A stretch of 64,000 nucleotides of DNA from Callipepla californica brunnescens (Eukaryota > Chordata > Aves > Galliformes > Odontophoridae): assembly GCA_023055505.1 (NCBI GenBank), contig JALIRH010000008.1, forward strand, positions 5,271,775 through 5,335,774, written 5' to 3'. Made by a program: the position numbers and the translations under genes. Under the pieces are notes generated by a model. That model was not told the DNA's origin, made no database searches, and saw only the letters and a list, made by a program, of their open reading frames with translations. This document shows positions 13,240-23,430 of this stretch, in pieces (within the stretch, counting starts at the first letter, position 1; the number at the start of each line of letters is the position of its first letter).

Positions 13240-13339
13240 AACCCGCTCTGCATAAGTAGAACAGAGCCAGCACATTGGATTCAGTCTCTAAACAAAGGAG
13301 CCTTAATCTGACTAGAAGCAGCAGTGGAGGTATTTCATG
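13240..13339 (+). other. Exon-like segment (possible non-coding exon)
   Basis: A 20-base pyrimidine-rich stretch ending in gtctttcag precedes position 13240, and the segment ends at 13339 directly before gtgagtagg. That makes a good acceptor and a good donor 100 bases apart, a normal vertebrate internal exon length. All three plus-strand frames contain stops inside the segment (frame 1 stays open for 23 codons before TGA), so it cannot be an internal coding exon. It could be a UTR or lncRNA exon, or a chance pairing of splice motifs. There is no further support in the sequence. Confidence 0.2.
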
Positions 13340-14770
13340 GTGAGTAGGCACAAAACTACCATTCTGTGCAGAGGTATTAAGGTCACTTAATTTTCTAGAA
13401 TTGACATACCTCAATTGTGAATAAACAGCTGTTGATTTTTAGATATTGAAGGAAGTTTTTAACCATAGAGATGTTAAAAAATAACGCCATGTCTCTTCAC
13501 TGCTTCTGAATTTTTCTGTGTGATTCAGGAGCTTATGTCTTATGGCAAATTCCTGCATGTAAGATTCCAAGATAATTAGGTACAGTGTCTATTTGCCAGA
13601 TACTGTACTCTCCTTCAAATCCCTCTCTAAAACCCGCATCTGTCAGAAAGCTTTAGAAGTAAGCTAATGAAAATGTTACAGTGAAATAATTCTGCTCATG
13701 AATTAACAGAGGCAGGAAATCCTTGTATCAGAATGATGCTTCAGCATTGTAAGTCTAACTGTCAATCATCTCAGATTTGCTGAGTTCTTGAATAGAGTTC
13801 ACAAATACAGTCCACAAGTCTTAGGTGCCTTTCAGGATACCTAGGACATTTGAGGATGAGGTATGATGTCTAGTACAAATTAATGGAAACTGTGTTGAGT
13901 ATTTCAGATGCGAATTTCTCTTTATTAACGTCAGTCAATTAATATCACTTGTTATATTTAGTTTCATCACTTTTGTACATATTTGATACACAGAAGATCA
14001 ATGTTTCTATTTTTTTTCTCAGTCTCTCAGGCAGCTCTCAATCTGCGACTGTAAATTTTAATCATTTTTTGTTCTCCATTGCCTCTGCTATTTCTTTGAT
14101 CGTTGATCTATTTTTCCATTTAGAAAGTTTTCATTCCCCTTGCTACTGTGCAATGTTATCAGTTTTCTCAGGAGATATGCAGAATAATTTTTACAGGTCC
14201 CAGAACAATTCTGCAGTGTACATCTGACAGCTCAGTGGAAATGCCAAACCTCGGATTTGTGTTTTGTAGTATTCCTTCAATAGTTTCTGTTCACAGTGCA
14301 ACATCTATGCATATAGAAAAGTTAAAATGCAGAAGCAAAATGAAAAATTGCCATTCTGAAAACACCTTTCACCAAGAGTCAAACCTTAGCTCAGTGGAAT
14401 AGCTCCTTGGTTTGCCTTAAATCCATTGATTTAAATTGATAGAAACGAGCAAAGGCATTCGTGGAAATGTATTTGAGTTTCTTTTGTTGTTTTGTTTTGT
14501 GTTCATTTTGTTTCTTTTTTAAAAATTGCATCTTAGTATATTAAGGCTTTTGGCAGGCTAATCTGCTCTTGAAGAAGCCTGCAGCTATTTGGGCATGTCT
14601 GAAATTCAGTGGACTGTGAATCCCAGATTATCTGCCCAACTTGATATTGGTAATGAGTGTGTTTGTTGGAACAGTGTCTGGCAGAATTTTAGGGTAGAGG
14701 CTTAGTGAGTGTCTTCAGAAGGAGGATGTTCTGGAGACCTGCTCCTTCCCAGGAAACTGCAAAGCATTGC

Positions 14771-14811
14771 TTTTTTATCTTTTTTTTTTTCTTTCTTTTT
14801 TTTTTTTTTTT
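14771..14811. repeat. T-rich low-complexity tract
   Basis: About 40 bases of nearly pure T with scattered C and one A. Read on the minus strand it is A-rich, like a retroposon tail, but no LINE or processed pseudogene body was recognised beside it. Confidence 0.8.
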
Positions 14812-15265
14812 ACCTGCTGCAAAAGAATTTGAAATCAAGCACTTTAGTAGAATTGAAAGATATTCCCTTCCTGGCTCAAACAATTGTATTTTTAGTGAAG
14901 GGAGTTATCACAGAGGTTGTGGAAACTGAGAGTAAATACGTTGTTAATGAACTGATTAAAAAAGGATCCATCAAGTGCATTGAAAGCCTTTGCCTGATTA
15001 TGCATTGAGAGGAAGATACAAATGGGGAGCTCTCCTTTCCTCCAGCTGCTCTGATGGAATTTTTAGCAGCAGAGGTTTAATCATTTGAAACATAGGATTT
15101 TGGAAAATTTGCTCGTGGGTTTTGATAAGGTGACATTTAGGTTATATAACTGAGCTTGTTGGTATTCACACTGTAAACTTTGCCTTGGTATGAGGAAAAA
15201 GTGCTTGAGAGATTCTTTTGCAAGTGCCCCCAGTCTGTGTTTTGAGAGCTGTTGGCCTGCCTCTA

Positions 15266-15389
15266 AATGCATTCTGAAATGGGACCTTTTGGTAATAATG
15301 CATTCTGAAATGGGACCTTTTGGTAATAATGCATTCTGAAATGGGACCTTTTGGTAATAATGCATTCTGAAATGGGACCTTTTGGTAAT
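15266..15389. repeat. Perfect minisatellite, 4 copies of 31 bp
   Basis: The unit begins aatgcattctgaaatgggac and ends cttttggtaat, 31 bases in all. Copies lie at 15266-15296, 15297-15327, 15328-15358 and 15359-15389 and are identical. Exactly 4.0 copies are present and the flanks are unrelated. Complete identity points to recent duplication or active length variation. The period is not a multiple of three, yet the minus strand stays open through the array in different frames, giving open frames at 15081-15365 and 15166-15396 that translate the repeat. There is no sign that these are genes. Confidence 0.97.
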
Positions 15390-16151
15390 TTTTCATTATG
15401 TACTTTCAATGGTTAATGAGTATAAAATCAGACTCCAATTTGTTTAATCCTTGGGACAACTTATTTCACAAGCAAGTACACATCTGTATCAAGATAATAA
15501 AAGAGAAAGACTTAGAAAAGTCTGTACATCTTAGTTGCTTGCTCTTTTGCCCAAGGGTCCTTTGAGTTCTGATTTGCTTTTGATGATGCTATTGATGAGA
15601 TGGCATCAATATATTGATAGTGCTGATTATCTCGGAGCGCTCAAAAGAAGGACAGTACAAAGGGCAGCTGCTTTCCCATCTCTCAGTTGAGGCATGTTGC
15701 ATGAGAAATGTATTACAAAGTAGCTTGCTTTTTTTTTTCCCTTCTATGTAAGTGAAATGAAAGACAATGAATGTTGTACTTAACCTTCTGGCTCCTTATT
15801 TTTATTCTAAATGGTAAGCTGTATACCGTTCTTCCTTCTTACACCACTTTCCATACTCTTTTCACTTTGATCTTAAACTTGTAAGTAATAAGGAAGTTCT
15901 TTTGCTAAAATTAAAAAAAAAATCTTTTAAAGTCAATTTCATTACTATAATATTAATGGCTTCTAGAACAAGCACTGTGTAAATGATGAAAGAAACTGAT
16001 TCGTATCTCTGAGTACTTGGAGTGAGGGCTGATAGCCAAGAGCTGACAAAGAATGATTTAAAAGTGAAAATGAAGCCATAATATATTCCAAGTAGTGAAG
16101 TGGATATAACTCGGGGGGGAGACATTAAGTTTCACTTCCAAAGTTCTTTTT

Positions 16152-16172
16152 TTGTTGTTGTTGTTGTTGTTG
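16152..16172. repeat. (TTG)7 microsatellite
   Basis: Seven uninterrupted TTG units flanked by T runs (TTTTTTT before, TTTTTT after). It is short and possibly polymorphic. Confidence 0.9.
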
Positions 16173-16809
16173 TTTTTTAAATGTTCATAGAATGAGAGCC
16201 AATTATCACCGAATTGCTCCAAGCTGGATTTTAAACATGATATAAAAAATGCCAATTATACAATGTTACATACTCCTGTAGGATAGCACCAATCAAAAAT
16301 TGGCTTCTGCAGTTGCCTCCAAGCTCTGACTGGCTGCATCCCCAGTCAAAATTCCATTAGGAAGGAGGAGGGGAGGAACAGGTTTATGTATCACATCAAA
16401 GCTAAAAAAGCTATGAGGACCCAGAGACTCAGTTCCCAAAACTTTGAGCTGTGCTTAACATCAGAGCTTACAAGAAGTGCTGCATTATCTGCATGCAAGG
16501 TATTACAAAGTCTGGAATTGTCTCTATGGAATCGAAGAGAAACCACCTGCCAAGTTAGGCCCTGTGGGGGAAATTAAGGTGAAGGATGAAAAGCCACACT
16601 TGTTCATCTTCCAGGAACGTATAAGCTTACTGCAAAATACAGATTTATTTTTTTTTTTAAATAAATTTATCTATTCCCTTGAGGCATGCCATTTTTGATG
16701 GATCTTGTTCACATTGCCAACAGATTTCCACTGGAAACCTTGTTGGTTTTCTATCACATTGGCTAGGAGGTTATTCCAGAGCCACTGCTTCTAAGAGTTG
16801 CTGTTGCAG

Positions 16810-17125
16810 CTGTGTCTTGCTAAGTGAACAGTCCTGGAACCAACAGGTCTGCACCAGTGGGTGACGGCGGCTGCACAGCCCTGACCCCTGGAAGCGAGCT
16901 GGGCCACGTCCTGGAAAGGTTTCCACGAGTCCTTGTGGGACAGCCCAGTGCTGCAGAACAAAAGTACAGAAAATGGACACGGCCTGGGTTACCTGCAGGA
17001 GATGTTTCATATGCTGCTGTTGGCATTTACCGAATTATTAATGGCAGAGTGCTGATGCTATGTGCTTTTTCCCACTTCTGTGATTTTGAAGTTTGCCTTC
17101 ACTCACTGGGCGAGTGAAGCCCCAG
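16810..17125 (+). other. GC-rich islet with splice-like borders
   Basis: This block is clearly richer in G, C and CpG than the surrounding DNA; CpGs cluster at about 16860-16930 (gacggcgg, aagcgagc, ccacgtcc, ccacgagt). It begins after gagttgctgttgcag and ends at ccccag followed by gtaagaca, a near-consensus donor. A plus-strand frame of 97 codons (16824-17117) ends 8 bases before that donor, and its product has no recognisable domain. It may be a terminal-coding or non-coding exon, a small regulatory island, or chance. Confidence 0.18.
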
Positions 17126-19739
17126 GTAAGACAGCTAGAGAAAATGAGATGTTGTCATACCACCTGATGAGACCAGGCTTACGGAGTTACAGCTATAGGT
17201 GAGAGCTCAGTTAACAGAGCAACAGCTTCCAGAGTGGACCTGAGTGAGATCCCTGCTCCTGGTGTAACAGTAAGGGTGTCACAGGATCTGTGTCTAGAAA
17301 CAGTTTCCTTCTCCATCCGGCCTTTGGAGCCAATTTGGGCAAAGTTTGTGCTTTTCACTGACAGTACAGAAATGTGGAAAGTTGCCTAGGGGCTAAATAG
17401 CTTTATCATGGCAAATTACTTAGAATAAAATTGTAAGGAAGTAGACAGCTGGGATTTTGTACTGGAGAGATGGAACTCAAGGGAGAAGAAACTACTGTGT
17501 TTGTGCTTATAGAGGGCAGAATCTTTCTGTTTGACCTGGTACTGTATCCAGACATTTGTTTCCCCCTATGCTCTCAGTTGATAACATACAGCATAGGAGA
17601 AGTTTATTTGCATTGCTTGCTTTTAGAGTGAATCTTGCTGAAATGAACACAATTGTTAAGTCTGAGTTGTTATAAAACTTTTCTTTCTGACAGTTGGTTA
17701 CTCTACCATGATCTGTATTTGATTAATACTTGAATGGTTTCGGAGTACATCTAACTTTGACTTGCAAGTACCAAGAAGAAGTTAAATAAAAACTCTGATA
17801 TCAAACTTACCAGAGAAAAAATATTAGTGTTCATCAGATTATGTTAAATTAGCCTGAAAGAGTAATATATCCATAAAACCACATATACACTGATCAAAGA
17901 AAAATGAAATTCTCCAATGCCCCCAAATTACCCAAAATATATATATTGCTATCTGGAGACAAAACTTGTTTTTAATGGACGAAATTATATAGCACAAGCC
18001 TGGGAAGCTTTAGTTCATGATCTGAAAAAGTGGATTCTGCTGCAGAAATAGACCAAACATTATGAAAAATAATGGAACTGTGCCATCATTCTTTATCATC
18101 TTAGTTATAAAGTCATCTTAGTAATAAAGTTCTGTAGCAAATGGACATCATTATGATCCACGTACAATGAGTAAACAAAAAGGAGTTCTTAACGTAATCT
18201 AGCTAGCCAGCAAGATACACACTAAGAAAATCCCATCAGAGTGAAACAGATATTGTTCTCAGATTTGGGGTAACACAAAAAGTATGGCAATTTCTTGCGC
18301 AAGATGCACTGATGGAGTGCAAAAGTTGTTATGCTGGTCCTAAGTCATCCCACCAGTACAGTAAGTACATTTATTATCGTATTACACACAGCATGAAATG
18401 TGTCATCCTATTTATAGGAATACTGGGTTTAGAATCTAATCCAAGCAATGCCATATATTCTTAAAATACTGAGGAACTTGCTGCATATATGCTGAGCTTT
18501 ATTACTGCAGATGTGGTGCAAAGTCAAACTCCAAAGTGATGCTTTTTTACAGGGGCACTTAATGCTTGTAGGACTGAACTTATGCTCACTAGTTAATCTG
18601 GAAAGAAAAATTCTACTCTTCATTTGCTGTTACCACAATTCATGTCATTCAACTTCTTTCCCCAAATTTCCTGTTCCTAAGATAAAGCAATGTGAATAGA
18701 AATTTCTCTGTGATGTATGCTAAATGATTTTCTGCTCCATGCACTACCATACACCAATAATTTGATAATCTGCATGCATATTCATGTATAGCTGTGATAA
18801 AGTGCATACTTCAGGAACCAGAAGAGCAGGATTCGATTTGTTTTATTGGGGGTCAGTGGGTTGGGCTGTTTTTAACCAGGCTTTCTAAATCAGTTAAACT
18901 TTGGAAAATTGACCTCTTTTTTTTTTTCTTCTGTCTGGTCCGGAATATCCAATTAACATTTCAGTGACTGAAGTGGATCTTATAATAATCCATCTCCTGG
19001 AGCTGCCTTAATTGCTCATAGAAAAATACGTTTGTGCCATAAAAAATGTATTTTGGGTCTGGAAGAAGATGAGCTTGGCTGTTCAGAATGCTGAACAGAT
19101 GGTGGTGTAGAGTCCTGGACTGCAAATTCAGCTGTGCTTTAGGGTGCCTGCAAATTAGGCCACCCCTCAGGAATGCTGCAGAGCCAAAGAGTATCTGTCC
19201 AGGGCCCTTTTAATAATAACTGGTGCTGTGTACTATGTTGAACTGCAAAAACAGTTATTTTCATTTTAATGTAATAATAGAGCCTCAAACTGCTGGATCT
19301 ACTTCCTAGCTGTGAATATATGTAATCAGATGCTACCTTGCAGCTGTGCTTCTGTATTAAAGTTACCCTAAATATCTCAATTAAGTATTTTCAGTACTTG
19401 GAAAAGTAGCGTTAAATAATGCTAAAATGACCTAAGGCTTCATGTAGCTGAACTGGAAGGAGACTCCTATATTTCATTAATTTCATACAAAAATATTCTG
19501 TTCATGTATGGTTTATACTCATTAAACGAGTTACTTCAGGCTTCCTATATTCACTGTAGGTGTATAATATTCAGAGATTCTAAAATCTACTTAGTGCACA
19601 ATAAAAAAGGAAAATCGTAACTAAACTGATCATATGTAGTTAAAGCTCAGTTATTATTCTCCCAGCAATGATTGATTCAAATTGCATCTTCCTCAACAGC
19701 TGGGAAAGGGCAGAGAGGAAAAAAAAACATTATAGTACA

Positions 19740-19760
19740 TTTTAAATTTTAAATTTTAAA
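19740..19760. repeat. Short 7 bp AT tandem repeat (about 3 copies)
   Basis: Three consecutive copies of a TTTTAAA-type unit. Simple AT-rich sequence with no further feature attached. Confidence 0.75.
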
Positions 19761-20987
19761 TGTTTGGTTGTATCATGCAACCCAGAGACAAAGACAGAAC
19801 AGATCTGAGTTAGAAATCTTCCATAGAACATTATTCCCAATACTCCACCAAGGTAACTAAAAAACCTTCAGATCAACTGCTTTGACAGATCAGATCTACA
19901 GTATTTGAAAGAGAAGAGGAATATTTCTTAGCTTTAAATCAGTACCATCCTCTTTACCCATGAAATCTGAGATGTTGGTCAAAATCACTAATATAGTTTT
20001 GTCAGTAGTGTCATTTTGAATACAAGGTCTTTAGTCTTGCCTTAGCTGTAATGCCCACATAGGCAACAATTCCCTACTAAATACTTCATATTCTGCTACC
20101 CTTAGCTAAGTAGTTTTATGGTGTATACCCACGAAGTATGTATAACAGTGTTTTTAGATCTAGTAGGTCTGATAGCAATTTATTTTATGAAGATATTCAA
20201 AGTATTAAATGAACCTAGTACTAGTGTGATCTAATAGAGACTTACAGCAAGATTTATTCCAGCACAGACTACAAGAAAACTCTCAGCTCTGGTCACAACT
20301 GTGTATTAGAACAACAAAAATGTTGGTCTAGTTTTTCTCTGGTTTTAATCTGAACCAAAATCTAATGAATTGGGAGGGAGTGTTTCAATTGGCTCCCCTT
20401 GACTTTGTGGACAAAAACACAACTAGAATGAAATCAGCAGCTGTTGTGTCTGAGTTATTCTGTAAGGTTGTGTGATTCTTGTAGTCCCCAGTGGTCTTCA
20501 TACAAATCCTAGCAGAAGCTTTGCAAATGCACAACGATACTGAAGTTTATAGAGGGAGAGATACAGAGGAGGGGTGTGCTTTGCTGTATGTTCTGCATTG
20601 CTGAGAGCTGTGTTCAAATGCCCTCATTGTCTGTTCAGTGAGAAATTTGTTAATCATACTCGCGTCTTTTGACTGCACTGATAGCACATTCCTTACCGTT
20701 TTGAGAATGTGCATCTTCACTAGAAGAGCTGTTTTTAAAATAAATTAGTTTACTCATGAAAACGGACAGAAAGAAGGGCTAAAAAAGATCTGTGATTAAC
20801 TGGAAAATCAAATAGAAAATATCTTCAAAAGATACAAATGTTTGTGTCAATCTGTATGCATACATATTGCAGTCATGAAGTAAAGCATCTAATGCACAAT
20901 TTACATCCTGTGTTTTTACTTGAAGTTCATGCACAGATCTCTTTTGATAGATCTTAACCAGATTGCCAGGGTTGCGTATGCCTAGCC

Positions 20988-21010
20988 TCTAGATTACATT
21001 GCAATCTAGA
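20988..21010. other. Short perfect inverted repeat (8 bp arms)
   Basis: The arms tctagatt (20988-20995) and aatctaga (21003-21010) surround a 7-base spacer. This is small enough to arise by chance in AT-rich DNA. Confidence 0.6.
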
Positions 21011-23027
21011 TGTGTAATTAGATTTAGAGGTATACTCAGTTACTTGAGGATATAGCTAAAAAGAACTGTCATTAGATGTGTAGAATCTGCATACATTCTG
21101 AGGTTTTATCTTTGACTTTTGACAGCTGATAAAACTCACAGCTGACTTCTTTAAGAAGCTTATGTTTCAGTGTGATATTAGCAAAAGATAAAAATGCTAC
21201 CGAGTGCGACATCGTAATGTTCATTTGAAATTCACATAGAAGACCTCAGATTCCACATAAATTATAGATTGTGAAGCTTGAGTCAGGTCTATGATTATGT
21301 TTAATATAGATCAATTTCTGAGTTACATTGTAATGAAGATAAGAATGTTAAGCGATAAAATTCTTGAGAATGCAGCAGAAACGCAAAGATCTTTGGCAGC
21401 GTGGTATGTGATTTGTGCATTATTTGTATAATGTACCGTGATGCTAATAGATGAAATTGAGTTACTAGTGCTCCATGCTTCCATCTTTAAAGTTCCATTA
21501 AGATGAACCGGTTCACCAGAATCACTTTCTTTACTTTCATTCTCCTTGGCTTAGTACCCCAATAATCACTACTGTTTCAGCTTGAGTCCCTCTGGCAGAA
21601 CATTTTAACCCTATTTAGTGTGCATTAAGGGGGAAAGTCAGCCTTTCACAGCACCTTATGAACAGATGTAGCACATCTCACTCTAAAAGAGATTGTAGTA
21701 TATGTGGTATTTTCTAAAGCATGCTAAACATAACATACCATAAGAAAAAGTTATTAATACAAAGGAACATGAACGCTTTCATGCCTTGATTCACTTTTTG
21801 GGACTTATTTGAATGTTGTTACCACCTAAACAGGTGGATATGTCACTTGATAGCATGCATGATCTAAATACATCAATCATTTAATTTTAGGTGATATACT
21901 ATATTAAACAACAAAACCATAAGCATTCCCATCTGTGTAAAGAAAAAAAAAACATGCACTTCATAGCACTCAACACCTTCAGGGGAGCAAGGATATAAAT
22001 ACTGTGCACCACTACCTGGGGCTAAATAACTCAGTGTGAACACGCCCTTCTGAGACCACGTGACTATATAAAAAAGCATGTCAATACTCACAGTGGTGTA
22101 AGCATTTTTATTATAGGCTAGAGAAAGAGTGCAAAATGATTGAGGGCTCAGCAAGAGACAACAGAAGATGAAGAGGCTCCAAATTTAAATGACTTTATGA
22201 TTTTTATGAGTCTTGACGCAGTATTTGAGGGCTTGATGCTGGCAGTTCCTCATACTCTGTCATAATTAGTTTATCATTTGCTCATTTTGCACTTTTCAGC
22301 TACTCATTATGTTACTGACCATAGCTTATTTGCATTCTGTGCTTCATGATCTTTTCTGATACCATTTCCTCCTGCAGGAGTTCCTCCTTTCGTGTTCTTC
22401 ACTAGCCCTGTGCAGTAAGGGGGAACTAGACCTGTACATAATACCTCTATCTAAGCAGAAGGTGGATCACTTACTTTTTATAAAGCTAGGGATGATGCTT
22501 TCCGTAGATTTTTATCCTCACCTGCTGCTCCTGCATATTTAAAAGCTTCAAGCACATCCCAGCTCCCTGGGAGGCACTTGCATATTATTTCCCTCAAGCA
22601 GGCCTCAATTGCATTTTCATCCTCCAGCTGGGAGAGTACAATAAGACTTTACCCAGAAGTCTGTCAATGCAGATCATTTAATTAGGCCAGATGGGATCAC
22701 TCTAGCAGACATGCAAAGCTTCTTTTCCCCTTGGAACTGCTAATGCTTTCTTCCCAGTGCTCAGTGTAGGTGGTTGGGGGGAAAATGACATAATGCTCTC
22801 ACTGGTGCATACACTGCAGTTATTACTAAAGCTCTAAGTATTCAGCATTAACTTTGTGCCCTCTTATGCTTCAGTGTTTTCCTATATTCGTATATGGCGT
22901 AAGAGCAGTGCCATTCAGCTCTACTTGCAGAATCAATGATTTCTTAGGCAAAAGAACGTGTTAGAGTTGAGTGCTTGATAGTTTAGACATGACAAATATT
23001 TGTGTATCCTTAAAAAGTATTATAGAT

Positions 23028-23430
23028 CAGGCAATGCTGTGCTAGGCCCCAGAGCAGTTTGAAGACCATGGGGCACGTGACCAATCTTGGCTGGACTGCC
23101 CTACTACACCCACCGCATTGTCCAGATTTGGTGCCTTCTGACTTTCATCTGTTCAGGCCAATGGAAAATGGACTGTGTGGGCAACACTTTCCTAGCAACA
23201 ACATCATCATAGCTACTGTGAAATAGTAGGTCACCTCCACTGGTGTGGATGGCATGCGTTCTTTTGTTCATTGCTGGTGAAAATGAATAGCTAATGCTGG
23301 TGGCTATGTTAAAAAGTAGTGTTTTGTAGCTGAGAATTTGTTCTATTGAATGGTGTCCTTGTGTTCTTTGTAGCTATTATGTTTTCCATAAAATGAATGG
23401 GAGGCATTACTTTTGGAGCAACTTAGGTAT
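23028..23430 (+). mobile_element. Mariner DNA transposon, 3' part of transposase plus 3' UTR, decayed
   Basis: Reading from 23092, the plus strand gives WTALLHPPHCPDLVPSDFHL, then FRPMENGLCGQHFPSNN, then IIIATVK and two stops (23224-23229). This is the conserved C-terminal part of Tc1/mariner transposases (WTVLPHPPYSPDLAPSDFHLF...GQHF). The last acidic catalytic residue of the DD34D triad corresponds to the Asp codon at 23140-23142 and is retained. After a deletion of about four codons the frame continues as VTSTGVD, GMRSFVHCW, stop, K, stop, IANAGGYVKK. A remnant of the HDNARP region with the second Asp probably lies, frameshifted, at about 23030-23055. The 3' region ends in gggaggcattacttttggag, consistent with a mariner 3' terminus. 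The 5' two thirds of the element are missing and at least five stops interrupt the frame, so it is a non-autonomous fossil. Confidence 0.87.

Larger units (their letters stand above)
12779..15265. other. Non-coding stretch, no gene recognised
   Basis: Unique AT-rich DNA between the CR1 element and the 31 bp minisatellite. It contains an A tract at 13006-13020, an exon-like segment bounded by strong splice-site sequences (13240-13339) and a long T-rich tract (14771-14811). The K-rich and F-rich open frames at 14689-15008 exist only because of that T tract. Confidence 0.6.
15390..23027. other. Non-coding stretch, no gene recognised
   Basis: Unique AT-rich DNA. It contains a (TTG)7 run at 16152-16172, a GC-richer islet at 16810-17125, a short 7 bp repeat near 19740-19760, a short inverted repeat at 20988-21010, and two segments (about 18950-19230 and 22490-22760) whose texture resembles conserved regulatory DNA. 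Open frames are at most 99 codons and none is recognisable. Confidence 0.6.

Noticed and set aside
14689..15008. Lys-rich and Phe-rich open frames on opposite strands
   Set aside because: Both are produced by the T-rich tract 14771-14811.
15081..15396. Two minus-strand open frames with a repeated peptide
   Set aside because: They are the translation of the 31 bp minisatellite, whose unit lacks stops on that strand; nothing supports expression.
17061..17085. cacttctgtgattttgaag, similar to the CR1 tail at 12764-12780
   Set aside because: No other CR1 sequence lies upstream, so the short match is not enough to call a CR1 copy.
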